From assembly GCF_037969875.1 (NCBI RefSeq), contig NZ_CP150218.1:4650001-4714000 (forward strand): a stretch of 64,000 bases of DNA. The letters run 5' to 3'. Below are positions 8,811 to 18,131 of this stretch, piece by piece. The notes under the pieces are model-generated. The model saw only the letters and a program-made list of their open reading frames with translations. It was not told where the DNA came from and searched no databases. The translations under genes and the position numbers were made by a program. The stretch is from Paenibacillus sp. FSL R7-0337 (GTDB taxonomy: Bacteria; Bacillota; Bacilli; Paenibacillales; Paenibacillaceae). Each line of letters opens with the position of its first letter. Position 1 is the first letter of the stretch.

Positions 8811-11108
8811 TTACCACTTGGAGCCTCCGGAGCTTCGGCCGGATTTGCCGCCGCCAAATGAAGAGCCGCCGGAGGAACGTCCGCCGCCACCGCCGCCGCC
8901 CCAAGAAGAGCCGCCAGAGGAGCGTCCTCCACCGCCAAATCCTCCGCCCGGCGGGCCGGAATTGCGTCTGCGGGCTTGCTCCCGGCGCTGCTGCTCCTGC
9001 AGCATGGCCATTCTGGCTGCGCGTTCGGCCTCTTCCTTCTGGCGGACCAGCCGGTTGGCTTCTTCTACGAAGGACGCGATCTGCGAAGCATAGGAGCGTC
9101 CTGTCTCCTCCAATTGATCCAGATCGTAAGGGCTCGAGGCCAGACGCTGCTCCAACTGGGTATACTCCGGCAGCAAGGATAGCTGGAAGCGGTTCTGCGA
9201 GGCAATTCCTCTGCTGTGCAGCAGACTGTAGGCAGCATCCACCCGGCTCTGCCCTTCCGTGAACAGCCTTCTTAGGCTGTCCAGGCGCTCCTCCAGAGAG
9301 TCTAGACTGCTGCTAATGCTATTCATGCTGTTTGCAGTCTCATCCTGCAAGGCAAGCAGCCGGTCCAGCCCGCTGCGGGCATTGTCATACTCTCCGCGTG
9401 CATCGCTGGTCCAGGTCTCGAGCTGCGGTACTTCCGCCGCGCCCTGCCGCAGTGCGCCGCCGGCCTCTTCCAGCAGCTTCTCCAGAGCGTCCAGGTGCTG
9501 CCGGGCGAACCGGTTCTTCGCCCCGGCAAGCCGGCTCTGTAATTCGTTCCGCCGCTGGCTTAGTGTTGCCCATGTGCTGCGTACAGTCTCCAGATCCCTC
9601 AGGTTGTTCAGCCGGATCATAGCCTGGCGTTCTGTCATAGCCACGGCTTCAGTCAGAAGGGCATCCATATCAGCGCCAATCCGGCGCACTTCGTCCATAT
9701 CGCCGCTGTGCAGCGGCGCTTCCATGGAACTGGCGGCAGCGGAAGCCTGCTCCAGGCTGTCGTAAGGCTTAACCTTCATATTGTGCAGGGAGTTCTGGTC
9801 GATCAGCCCGGTAATCCGGCTGCGGGCAGCCGCAAGGACACCGGGGAAGGCCTTCAGCTTGTCGTCAAAGCTCCCCGCATCCTGCACATCCTGTTCAATC
9901 TGCTGTTGCCGCTTCTTGGCTTGTGCAGTAATCTCCTGGGCGGCAATCGGGTCGAACAGCTCCAGCTGATCTGCCTTGGCCGTCTCTTCGGCCAGCTCCT
10001 GAAGATCTTGGGCAATCTCCTCCAGCGTATAGCCCGTCTCCCGGACCGCTTGCTGCCGCTGTTCCTCAAGCTCCGGGGCCGCCTGCTTCAACTCGGTGAT
10101 CTGCTGTTTGACGTTCCGGTCGGCATCGCTTATGACCGCGACCTTTTTCTCCTCTTCCTCCAGGGAGGCGCGGAATTCCCCCTCTGTCTGCTGAAGCTGC
10201 TCTGCTGCCGTCTTAAGTGCGGACAAGCGGTAGAACGGTGGCAACGGTGCCTGCCCGGCGGTCTGCAATGCAGAGATTTCAACCAGCCGGGAGGTCAGAC
10301 GCTTCGAGATCCCTTCGACCATCTCACCGGTCTTGCCCTGCACAATCCCCTGGAAAGGCTGAAGGGATTCCAGGGCGTGGTTCGCCCGTACCAGCAGGTC
10401 GGCGAGCTGTTCACGCTGTGCGGATAGTCCCTTGCGGCGGCGCAGTCCGGTAATTAGCACATACAGCAGCAGTATCAGCAGGGCGGCCAAGACAAGGCCG
10501 CCTGCGACTGGCAGGAGAGGGAATCCGCTACCGCTGCTGTTAGCGCCTGAGGCAGCTCCTGCTGTCCCTGAGGCAGCACCGCCTGATGCACCGCTGCCGG
10601 TATTGCCGCTCTGTCCGCTGCTGCCAATGGCTTGCATCTGCTGGATAACAGAACGTATGCCTTCAGGAATATCTCCGTTTCTGGCATAAGGATTGAAATA
10701 TTTCTCCAGCACCTTGTTAATTGCTGCGTTACCCGCAGCTCCGCCCTGTTGTCTGGACCAGGCATCGAGTGCATCCTGCAGCCCGGGATTAATGAAGGTG
10801 ATCTCGGTCAGATGATCTTCGTAAGCAATCAGGAGCAGGATGTCCCGGGACTTCAGCCCCCAGGTATCATATACATCCGCAGCATAACTGGAAATGTCGC
10901 TCCCGGCCAGCGAATCAACGGTTAAGACATGGAAGGTGTACCGGTCTGTAGTGGCAATCTGGGTGAGACTCTCTGCTTCTTGGGCAGACAGCAGCCGGGC
11001 TTCATCCGTAATTACTCCCTGCTGTGCGGGAACATTCGCAGCATAGACCCCCGGAATCCACAGCAGCGATAATATCAAGACCAAGGCGAGGGTGAGGTTT
11101 TTTCTCAA
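8811..11108 (-). CDS. TPM-domain membrane protein with Gly/Ser-rich tail
   Basis: The 765-residue protein has a signal peptide (residues 1-23, LTLALVLILSLLWIPGVYA). A TPM domain (about 28-165) follows, with the typical opening VPAQQGVITDEARLLSAQEA. Next are a low-complexity Gly/Ser/Ala linker and a transmembrane helix (about 197-222, LLPVAGGLVLAALLILLLYVL). A long helical coiled-coil region spans about 225-700, and the tail is extremely Gly/Ser rich (GGGFGGGGRSSGGSSWGGGG). TPM proteins act at membranes and cell surfaces, and some show phosphatase activity. The Gly-rich tail resembles YgcG-type proteins. The N-terminal domain should be outside and the coiled coil inside. It is monocistronic. 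Confidence 0.85.
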   Translation of the reverse strand: MRKNLTLALVLILSLLWIPGVYAANVPAQQGVITDEARLLSAQEAESLTQIATTDRYTFHVLTVDSLAGSDISSYAADVYDTWGLKSRDILLLIAYEDHLTEITFINPGLQDALDAWSRQQGGAAGNAAINKVLEKYFNPYARNGDIPEGIRSVIQQMQAIGSSGQSGNTGSGASGGAASGTAGAASGANSSGSGFPLLPVAGGLVLAALLILLLYVLITGLRRRKGLSAQREQLADLLVRANHALESLQPFQGIVQGKTGEMVEGISKRLTSRLVEISALQTAGQAPLPPFYRLSALKTAAEQLQQTEGEFRASLEEEEKKVAVISDADRNVKQQITELKQAAPELEEQRQQAVRETGYTLEEIAQDLQELAEETAKADQLELFDPIAAQEITAQAKKRQQQIEQDVQDAGSFDDKLKAFPGVLAAARSRITGLIDQNSLHNMKVKPYDSLEQASAAASSMEAPLHSGDMDEVRRIGADMDALLTEAVAMTERQAMIRLNNLRDLETVRSTWATLSQRRNELQSRLAGAKNRFARQHLDALEKLLEEAGGALRQGAAEVPQLETWTSDARGEYDNARSGLDRLLALQDETANSMNSISSSLDSLEERLDSLRRLFTEGQSRVDAAYSLLHSRGIASQNRFQLSLLPEYTQLEQRLASSPYDLDQLEETGRSYASQIASFVEEANRLVRQKEEAERAARMAMLQEQQRREQARRRNSGPPGGGFGGGGRSSGGSSWGGGGGGGRSSGGSSFGGGKSGRSSGGSKW

Positions 11109-11276
11109 GCTGACACACTCCGATCTATAGGCTATTGTTCATTGTAGTATGCTGATCATTATACTATATCATTAAACATTCTAAGCTCCGCAGATGCAGG
11201 TGCTGCTGAATTGAGGGAGATTGCGTCCACCCGTGTGCTCACGTTGATCCTTATTCCAAATCAAAAGCTCCAAATC

Positions 11277-11319
11277 AAAAGGCGGTCCCAGCAGCCATTT
11301 AATGGCCTTTGGAACCGCC
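11277..11319 (-). terminator. Terminator of the 47-residue gene (minus strand)
   Basis: GGCGGTCCC (11281-11289) pairs with GGAACCGCC (11311-11319) with one mismatch; on the minus strand the stem is followed by TTTTGA. It is linked to a 25-base tag (11223-11247) that recurs beside another terminator at 38535. Confidence 0.7.
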
Positions 11320-11367
11320 TCTTGTGTAAGAAGTAAGCGATATTCATCTATTTCTGTATGAAATGGA

Positions 11368-11511
11368 CTATCGGGTCTGCAGGCACAGGATATACTGCAA
11401 CCGGGACTTGATTTCTTTCTGCCATTTCATATCTCCGACTTTCACAGCAAGATTGAGCAGGTCCAGGTAATCGTCAACCTGCAGGGCGGTCCGGGTAGTG
11501 GCTGCGTTCAT
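11368..11511 (-). CDS. Small conserved-looking protein (47 aa) under a Fur box
   Basis: ATG follows AAAAGGAG by 11-12 bases. The peptide MNAATTRTALQVDDYLDLLN continues with LAVKVGDMKWQKEIKSRLQ and looks like one or two amphipathic helices. It has no signal or membrane segment. I do not recognise a named family. A perfect 7-1-7 Fur box sits 61 bases upstream on the minus-strand promoter side, and a terminator follows, so it looks like a genuine iron-regulated monocistronic small gene. In Bacillus, Fur controls small proteins (FbpA/B/C), but I see no clear sequence match to them. Confidence 0.6.
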   Translation of the reverse strand: MNAATTRTALQVDDYLDLLNLAVKVGDMKWQKEIKSRLQYILCLQTR

Positions 11512-11571
11512 GGGTGTTCAGTCTCCTTTTAGCTCAAATATAGAAAATAATGAATGTTATACATCCAATAA

Positions 11572-11586
11572 TGATAATCATTATCA
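11572..11586. promoter_or_regulatory. Fur box
   Basis: TGATAATCATTATCA is an exact match to the Bacillus 7-1-7 Fur consensus TGATAATnATTATCA. On the minus strand it overlaps the -35 area of a promoter with TATAAC about 20 bases on, upstream of the 47-residue gene. It is also 225 bases upstream of the GGDEF-EAL gene on the plus strand, so either could be the target. Confidence 0.8.
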
Positions 11587-11810
11587 ACCATTAATGTTAT
11601 TATCCACATTCTAACCACAAAAAGCAATACAAATCTAAAGTTTTTGATTAAATCTAAGATTGTACGCTCAAGAGTTAAAGATACGAAATCACAAGGATAT
11701 GCACAATTTATCGGAAATGAGATAAAAGGAGCAGGAACCCTACCATATTTTGTCGAATAAGCTTGTATACATAGTTAGGCCGATCTTACTTGGGATAAAG
11801 GAGAATTGCG

Positions 11811-14800
11811 ATGAAGCGGTGTAAATTGTTGCTTCTAATTAGCATTGTGCTCATGCTTGCACACCCCGCTGCCGCTTATGCCGAAAGACAGGAAATTAAG
11901 TATCAGGCAGAACTGGAGTATCCGCCTTATAAGTACATACAGAATGGTTATCTGACGGGCTTCGATATTGATCTGACAAGCATGGTCTTTGAGAAGAATG
12001 AGTATCTCGTCCACTACAGCACCGGGAATTGGGAGCAGACGTACCGGAGGCTGACTGAGGGCGGGATTGATACCACCGGGCTGATGGCTGTCAGCGAGGA
12101 GAGGAAGCAGGACATTCTTTTCTCAAAGCCCGTGCTAAAAAGCTATATTTCCGTCTATTCGCGTCAAGGACTCCAGGGTGAGGTGACGCTGGGTACACTC
12201 CGTAAGTACAAGATCGGTGTTGGTAAAGGACAATATGCAGAGTCTGTCCTGCAGAATGAGGCGGGTATCCCGCCATCAGAATACATAGAATATGCAACCG
12301 TACCGGAAGCGCTAGACGCTCTGCGTCAGGGTGAGATCGACCTGCTGTTCGAGAATCAGGGGGTTGTCGATTATCTGATTGTGGAACAGGGCTTAACCGG
12401 TAATATTATCCGCAAATTGAGCAATTTGTATCCGCAGGATGTGGCCTACGGCATCAGCAAGTCCAAGCCGGAGCTGCTGTCCTACGTCAATGCTAGGCTA
12501 GAGCGTCTGATAAGCTCCGGTGCCTTCGAAGAGCTCTACCAGCAGTATTTCTTCGTGCATTCCGACCATTATAATGAAAAGATGCGTAACCGGATTTTTA
12601 CTGTGTTCTCCATCGGGACCATTCTGCTGGTGTTCGGTGCCGTCCTGCTCCGGATGTATATCCGGCGGCTGCGCCGTACGATTCACTCTGAACAGGAATT
12701 CTTCAAGGATGTGATCGAGAATACCGGGGTGATTGTGTGGGCTGTTCACGGGGACAAACGGAGCGTGCGCTTCAATAAATATGCCGAGCTGATGACCGGG
12801 CTGAAGGAGAAGGAGGTGCTTGGTGTAAGCATAGATGAGCTGACCGGCCTGGAAGCTGGAGCAGCTGTGCTTAGGGATCTCCTTGCCAAAGCGGCAGCTC
12901 AGGATTATGTGACCAATGTCGAGCTGAGACTGCCCGACCATTCTCCGGGTGCGCATTATTTCTCCGTCCGCACGGCTCTCATTAAGGGGATGGACGAACA
13001 GGCGGAGAATATCTTCGTGCTGGTCGGCATCGATATTGATGAACGCAAGCAGAATGAGCTTAAGCTGCAGCTTAGCTATGAGGAGCTGGAATCCACTTAT
13101 GAGGAGCTGGCGGCCACAGAGGTGGAGCTGCAGGATCAGTTCAATAAGCTGGGGGTCAGCGAGCGGAGGTTCCGCCTGGCCTCGGAAGGCTCGGGTGCTT
13201 ACATGTGGGAGCTGGACTGGGACAGCGGCTTCTACAAGCTCTCGGACCGGTGGTACGAGGTGATGGGATATACCGAGGTGGAGATCAACTCCTTTGAGGG
13301 AGGCGTCCTCAGCATTATTCACCCGGATGACCAGGAATCCGCGCGCAAGGCCAGACAGGAGCATCTTACCGGACTGACCCCGATCTATGAAACCGAATAC
13401 CGGATGAGAACGGGACAGGGCGAGTACATCTGGTTCGAGGTGCGGGGTAAGGCGATCGTTGATCCGAAGGATCAGATTGTCCTGTTCCTCGGCTCCCTGA
13501 TCGACATTAGTAAGCGCAAGCAGGCTGAATTCAAGCTGAATAACAGCTACCGGGAGCTGGAAGTGACCTATGAGCAGCTTTCAGCGACCCAGCAGGAGAT
13601 TGTAGGGCAATATGATATGCTGCTGGAGAATCAGAAGAATATGCACCGCCTGGCGTATATGGATTCGCTCAGCAATCTTCCGAACCGGCTCAGTCTGCTG
13701 GAGACGATGGAGAGTTATTTCCGCCGGACGGGCGGCAGTGCGGCGCTGCTTTTTGTAGATATGGATAATTTCAAATACATCAATGACACGCTTGGACACA
13801 AGTCCGGCGATATTCTGATCCGCAAGGCCAGTGAGCGTCTCCAGTCTGTTGTGCGCAGGGCGGATATGCTTTCGCGGCTGGGCGGAGATGAATTTGTGAT
13901 TTTCCTCAAGGATATTGAGAGCCGGGTGGATGTGCTTAATCTGGCTGAGGATATTATGCGTGCGTTCCGCAAATCTTTTCTTATCGGTGAGAGCAATCTG
14001 TATGTGTCCTCCAGTATCGGGATCTCCTTCTACCCGGAAGACGGCGAGACAACGGAAGAGATTCTGAAGAACGCCGATGTAGCGATGTACCGGGCCAAGG
14101 AAGAGGGGAAAAGCACCTACGTCGTATACGATAAATCGATGCATACCCCCTTCAATGACAGGATGAATATTGAGAAGCACCTGCGCAGTGCAATGAATAA
14201 TAACGAATTCGAGCTGCATTATCAGCCGCAGGTACAGATGGAGACCGGTCTGATCTCAGGCTTCGAGGCTCTGATCCGCTGGAACAGTCCGGTCCTCGGC
14301 TTCGTCTCCCCGCTCACCTTCATCAAGATCGCCGAGGATTCCCGGCTGATTATCTATATCGGCGAATGGGTGCTGCGGGAAGCCTGCAAGTTCATGAACA
14401 GCATCCAACAGCGGACCGGCATTCCTTACAAAATATCGGTGAATATCTCCATTATTCAGCTCCTGCAGGATGATTTCGTAGAGATTGTGCTGGACGGTCT
14501 GGCGGAGAGCGGCCTTGCGGCATCCAGTCTGGAGCTGGAGATCACAGAGTCCATCTTCATGGAGTCGTTCGGGAGTACGGTCAGCAAGCTGGAGTTCCTC
14601 AAGTCCCGGGGGATACGGATTGCCCTGGATGATTTCGGGACGGGGTATTCTTCCCTTAGCTATCTGCAGCAGCTGCCGATCTCTACCCTTAAGATGGATA
14701 AAATCTTCATCGATTCCCTGGCCGATAAGGCCTTTAGCGAATCTTTTGTGCAGACGATTATTATTCTGGGCCATAAGATGGGCCTGGATGTAGTAGCCGA

Positions 14801-14951
14801 GGGCGTGGAGGATGCCAGCCAATGGGCTTTCCTCCAGGAGGCACACTGCGATAAGGTGCAGGGATACCTGATCAGCCGGCCGGTGCCGCAGCGCCAGGTG
14901 ATGGAGTTGCTCGTTCCGCAGCGAAGGTATGGAGCGGAGGAACTGGAATAG
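11811..14951 (+). CDS. Sensor diguanylate cyclase/phosphodiesterase (SBP3-TM-PAS-PAS-GGDEF-EAL)
   Basis: The 1046-residue protein has these parts. A signal peptide (1-25) comes first. A family-3 solute-binding domain (about 28-245) opens YQAELEYPPYKYIQNGYLTGFDIDL. A transmembrane helix lies at about 258-280. Two PAS domains (about 290-405 and 450-570) are joined by coiled-coil linkers. GGDEF follows (about 620-785, intact SRLGGDEFVIF), then EAL (about 790-1035, intact GFEALIRW and DDFGTGYSSLSYL). An RxxD inhibitory site (RRAD) is present before GGDEF. Both halves look catalytically complete, so net c-di-GMP synthesis or breakdown probably depends on the bound ligand, perhaps an amino acid. 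RBS AAAGGAG precedes the ATG. Confidence 0.92.
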   Translation: MKRCKLLLLISIVLMLAHPAAAYAERQEIKYQAELEYPPYKYIQNGYLTGFDIDLTSMVFEKNEYLVHYSTGNWEQTYRRLTEGGIDTTGLMAVSEERKQDILFSKPVLKSYISVYSRQGLQGEVTLGTLRKYKIGVGKGQYAESVLQNEAGIPPSEYIEYATVPEALDALRQGEIDLLFENQGVVDYLIVEQGLTGNIIRKLSNLYPQDVAYGISKSKPELLSYVNARLERLISSGAFEELYQQYFFVHSDHYNEKMRNRIFTVFSIGTILLVFGAVLLRMYIRRLRRTIHSEQEFFKDVIENTGVIVWAVHGDKRSVRFNKYAELMTGLKEKEVLGVSIDELTGLEAGAAVLRDLLAKAAAQDYVTNVELRLPDHSPGAHYFSVRTALIKGMDEQAENIFVLVGIDIDERKQNELKLQLSYEELESTYEELAATEVELQDQFNKLGVSERRFRLASEGSGAYMWELDWDSGFYKLSDRWYEVMGYTEVEINSFEGGVLSIIHPDDQESARKARQEHLTGLTPIYETEYRMRTGQGEYIWFEVRGKAIVDPKDQIVLFLGSLIDISKRKQAEFKLNNSYRELEVTYEQLSATQQEIVGQYDMLLENQKNMHRLAYMDSLSNLPNRLSLLETMESYFRRTGGSAALLFVDMDNFKYINDTLGHKSGDILIRKASERLQSVVRRADMLSRLGGDEFVIFLKDIESRVDVLNLAEDIMRAFRKSFLIGESNLYVSSSIGISFYPEDGETTEEILKNADVAMYRAKEEGKSTYVVYDKSMHTPFNDRMNIEKHLRSAMNNNEFELHYQPQVQMETGLISGFEALIRWNSPVLGFVSPLTFIKIAEDSRLIIYIGEWVLREACKFMNSIQQRTGIPYKISVNISIIQLLQDDFVEIVLDGLAESGLAASSLELEITESIFMESFGSTVSKLEFLKSRGIRIALDDFGTGYSSLSYLQQLPISTLKMDKIFIDSLADKAFSESFVQTIIILGHKMGLDVVAEGVEDASQWAFLQEAHCDKVQGYLISRPVPQRQVMELLVPQRRYGAEELE

Positions 14952-14974
14952 AGCAGAGAATGGACTTAGATGAC

Positions 14975-15022
14975 AAGCGGGTCCCCGGCATACGTTGCTA
15001 TGCATGGTGGACCCGCTTTTTT
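14975..15022 (+). terminator. Terminator after the GGDEF-EAL gene
   Basis: AAGCGGGTCC (14975-14984) pairs with GGACCCGCTT (15009-15018), followed by a T run. Confidence 0.8.
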
Positions 15023-15047
15023 GAAATATAGAATTTATGTGACCTTA

Positions 15048-16142
15048 CTACAGGGTGATAATTTTGTTCTTGCCGGACTTCTTGGCCTCGTACAGGGCGT
15101 CGTCTGCCTGCTGAAAGATAGAGCTTTTGGAATCCCCGCCGTTATATTCATGCATTCCGATGCTCACGGTAACCGATTTGTTGTCCATTTCGCTGATTGG
15201 GAGGCTCGCAATCCCCATGAGGATCTTCTCCATGATCCGTTTCGAATCCTCCAATGTCTTGGCTGTCAGAATAATTACGAATTCCTCCCCGCCGTACCGG
15301 GCTGCGAAATCATCGGAGTCGATATGCTGGAGCATAACAGCGGCGACCTGCCGGAGAACGATGTCTCCGACCCAGTGTCCGTACTCGTCATTGACCTTTT
15401 TGAAATTGTCGATATCAATAACAGCCAGCTGCATCGGAAAAGGATTGCTCTCTTGATGGTCAATCAGCCAGCCCAGGTACTCATGAAAGGTCTTATGGTT
15501 GTACAGGTCGGTCAGCGGGTCGATCTTGGACAGCCTGTCCATAATGATGTTCTGGATGCGCAGCTCCTGCTCTGACTTCACCGAATTCTCGAGCGACCGC
15601 ATAAGATCCTTGCCCCGGGCTATAACACCGAAGCCGGCCAGGGAGGTTCCGGCTAAGATGAGGGTGATAATGATGTTCTGGATGCGTAGCGTGTAGTCGG
15701 TAATAGAGGTGTTCAGAAATAGCATGATGATGTAGATCAGGCAAATCACAGAGGAAGCCCTCAGATAATTCTCCCTCAGATAGATCATGGATACCAGCAG
15801 GGGAAGCAGCATAATCAGTGGCTTCACATGATATTCGGAACTAAGATTCAGAATGAACACGATGCCGCACAGATGGCTTCCAAGAATAATTGAGAATTCG
15901 GATAACAACGGCTTGTATTTATGAACAGACTCCAGAATCAGTAGCAGGGCGAACAGAATAGCATCTGGAATCCATATATGCCTAATGAGATATGGATTGT
16001 CGGACAACTCGGGCTGGTGGCCCCGCATGGATAAGTAAACATATAGCTGGCTTGCCAGATAAACAATAAACGCCATCCAAAAGGTATTGAGGAGGACGCG
16101 GTTCCAATACATTTGGCGAGGAGTAGGCGGCGGGATCTGCAT
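15048..16142 (-). CDS. Membrane diguanylate cyclase (GGDEF)
   Basis: The 364-residue protein has about six hydrophobic segments in residues 15-185, then a short coiled coil and a GGDEF domain. The active-site loop is ARYGGEEFVIIL, a functional GGEEF variant. The RxxD inhibitory site is missing: the position of the Arg is an Asp in HIDSDDFAARYGG. The enzyme may therefore escape product inhibition. It is convergent with the GGDEF-EAL gene, separated by a terminator. The multi-helix input domain has no family I can name. RBS AGAGGAAC lies before the ATG. Confidence 0.9.
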   Translation of the reverse strand: MQIPPPTPRQMYWNRVLLNTFWMAFIVYLASQLYVYLSMRGHQPELSDNPYLIRHIWIPDAILFALLLILESVHKYKPLLSEFSIILGSHLCGIVFILNLSSEYHVKPLIMLLPLLVSMIYLRENYLRASSVICLIYIIMLFLNTSITDYTLRIQNIIITLILAGTSLAGFGVIARGKDLMRSLENSVKSEQELRIQNIIMDRLSKIDPLTDLYNHKTFHEYLGWLIDHQESNPFPMQLAVIDIDNFKKVNDEYGHWVGDIVLRQVAAVMLQHIDSDDFAARYGGEEFVIILTAKTLEDSKRIMEKILMGIASLPISEMDNKSVTVSIGMHEYNGGDSKSSIFQQADDALYEAKKSGKNKIITL

Positions 16143-16384
16143 AAGATGTTCCTCTTTTCCAGTGGCAATGTACTTATATATTCGACAATGTTCACGTTTC
16201 TCCTTCTAGGTCTTATGTATGGGAATAGGTCTGTAATAACATTCGTGTTTGTAAGGAGTTTCTGAGGTTATCAGTATGTGTGATTCTGGGTATTGCTATA
16301 AACACGAACTATTAATGCTATTCGTCATTGACACATTCGGATTTATTCGGTAAAATTCCAATTGGCCCGTAATAACGGGTAAAG

Positions 16385-16455
16385 CTGTTCGTATATCCTC
16401 AATGATAAGGTTTGAGGGTTTCTACAGGGGACCGTAAATTCCTGGCTACGAATAG
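16385..16455 (+). ncRNA. Guanine-type purine riboswitch aptamer
   Basis: P1 is formed by CTGTTCGTA (16385-16393) and TACGAATAG (16447-16455). P2 is CCTCAA/TTGAGG with loop TGATAAGG, J2/3 is GTTTCTAC, and P3 is CAGGG/CCTG around ACCGTAAAT. The ligand-reading base in J3/1 (GGCTACG) is C, which selects guanine rather than adenine. Downstream, GGCT (16444) and ATAGG can pair with CCTAT and AGCC (16480-16483) just before a T run at 16489-16493, a possible expression platform that competes with P1. The next gene on this strand is the FAD oxidoreductase at 16605. Confidence 0.92.
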
Positions 16456-16604
16456 GGTGCATTTTGCATACCTATGAAGAAGCCGGGATTTTTGTGTGCT
16501 GTTGGGTGCTGCTTGGATAAGTGGACGAATATACCGCAGAGACGCTTCGCAGCCCCTGTCAACTGCAGGCCGAAGCCGTTTCACCTGGGAGGAACAGAGA
16601 AGAT

Positions 16605-18068
16605 ATGAGTAAATATGATGTAATTGTTGTTGGAGCCGGTCCGGCTGGAATATTCGCCTGTTATGAATTAACGCTGAAGGCCCCTGAGCTGAAGGTGCTG
16701 CTGGTGGACAAGGGCCATGATATCTACCGCCGCAACTGCCCGATCCTGGAGGAGAAAATCAAGCTCTGTCCACCCGCCTCCGGCCGCAAGGAATTCGCCG
16801 GTTGTCTGCCGGCCTGCTCCATTACTGCGGGCTTCGGCGGTGCTGGGGCATACAGTGACGGCAAATTCAACATTACAACCGAGTTCGGCGGCTGGATGAC
16901 GGATTATCTGCCTCCTTCCAAGGTGATGGAGCTGATTGAATATGTAGATGGAATCAACCTGGAGCACGGGGCAACCCCGGTCATTACCGATCCGACCACG
17001 GAGAGCATTCGCGGTATTGAGCAGCGGGGATATGCCGCCGGGTTGAAGCTGTTGCGGGCGCAGGTCCGCCACCTCGGAACCGAGCAGAACCTGGAGATTC
17101 TGAAATCGATCTATGAATATCTGCGGACACGCATTGATATGTTATACAAGACAGAAGTAGAAGATATCGTTACCGTCAAAGAGAACGGAACGCACCGCAT
17201 TACAGGCATTACACTGAAGAACGGGGAGAGTCATGAAGCGGGTCTGGTGATGATTGCTCCGGGACGGGACGGCTCGGCCTGGCTGACAGAGGTGCTGAAG
17301 AAGCGCAGGCTCAAAATGTACAATAACCAGGTCGATGTCGGGGTGCGTGTAGAGACCTCGGATGTGGTGATGAGGGAGATCAATGAGCATCTGTACGAGG
17401 GCAAATTCATCTTCAATACCTCCGTGGGTACACGCGTCCGCACCTTCTGCAGCAATCCCTCGGGGCATGTGGTGGTGGAGAATCACAGCGGGGCGATGGC
17501 TGCGAACGGGCACTCCTACAAGGACCCTGCGCTGGGCTCGAAGAATACCAACTTTGCGCTGCTGGTCTCCCATACCTTCACTGAGCCGTTCGACAAGCCG
17601 AACGAATATGCCCGGGAGATCTGCAAGCGGGCGAATGATCTGTCCGGCGGCGGGGTCATTGTACAAAAATACGGGGATATCCTGCGGGGCCGCCGTTCTA
17701 CGGAGACCCGGATCAAGGAAGGGTTCCTGGAGCCGACGCTGAAGGAAGCGGTGCCCGGCGATCTGGGTCTGGTGCTGCCTTACATCACAATGAAGAGCCT
17801 GATTGAAATGGTGGAAGCCTTGGAAAAGGTAACCCCCGGCATCGCCTCTGAACATACGCTGTTCTATGGCGTAGAAGCGAAATTCTATTCCGCCCGTCCG
17901 AAGCTGACGGATGAGTTCGAGACCGAAATCTCCGGCCTCTACTGCGGCGGCGACGGGGCAGGCATTACCCGCGGACTGGCCCAAGCCGGAGCGGCTGGCG
18001 TCTGGATTGCCCGCGGCATGATGGCGAAGAATGCCCAAGAGGTTAGCGTACAACCCGCAGGAGTATAA
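16605..18068 (+). CDS. NAD(P)/FAD-dependent oxidoreductase (COG2509-like)
   Basis: The 487-residue protein begins with the FAD-binding Rossmann motif YDVIVVGAGPAGIFACYEL. It has a second nucleotide-contact region LVMIAPGRDGSAWL (about 233) and the C-terminal FAD motif GLYCGGDGAGITRGLAQAGAAG (about 455). Conserved cysteines occur in RRNCPI, KLCPPASG and FAGCLPACS. The start at 16605 is chosen over 16521 because TGGGAGG lies upstream of it. The protein matches the large uncharacterised FAD-dependent dehydrogenase family; its substrate is not known. The guanine riboswitch 150 bases upstream is an unusual leader for such an enzyme and suggests a link to purine status. A terminator follows directly. 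Confidence 0.85.
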   Translation: MSKYDVIVVGAGPAGIFACYELTLKAPELKVLLVDKGHDIYRRNCPILEEKIKLCPPASGRKEFAGCLPACSITAGFGGAGAYSDGKFNITTEFGGWMTDYLPPSKVMELIEYVDGINLEHGATPVITDPTTESIRGIEQRGYAAGLKLLRAQVRHLGTEQNLEILKSIYEYLRTRIDMLYKTEVEDIVTVKENGTHRITGITLKNGESHEAGLVMIAPGRDGSAWLTEVLKKRRLKMYNNQVDVGVRVETSDVVMREINEHLYEGKFIFNTSVGTRVRTFCSNPSGHVVVENHSGAMAANGHSYKDPALGSKNTNFALLVSHTFTEPFDKPNEYAREICKRANDLSGGGVIVQKYGDILRGRRSTETRIKEGFLEPTLKEAVPGDLGLVLPYITMKSLIEMVEALEKVTPGIASEHTLFYGVEAKFYSARPKLTDEFETEISGLYCGGDGAGITRGLAQAGAAGVWIARGMMAKNAQEVSVQPAGV

Positions 18069-18093
18069 CTCTGGGCGGGAAGACGCCGGAAGG

Positions 18094-18131
18094 ACAGCCG
18101 TACCCGCAGAAGCTGGGGACGGCTGTTTTTT
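18094..18131 (+). terminator. Terminator after the FAD oxidoreductase
   Basis: ACAGCCGT (18094-18101) pairs with ACGGCTGT (18119-18126), then TTTTT. Confidence 0.85.
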
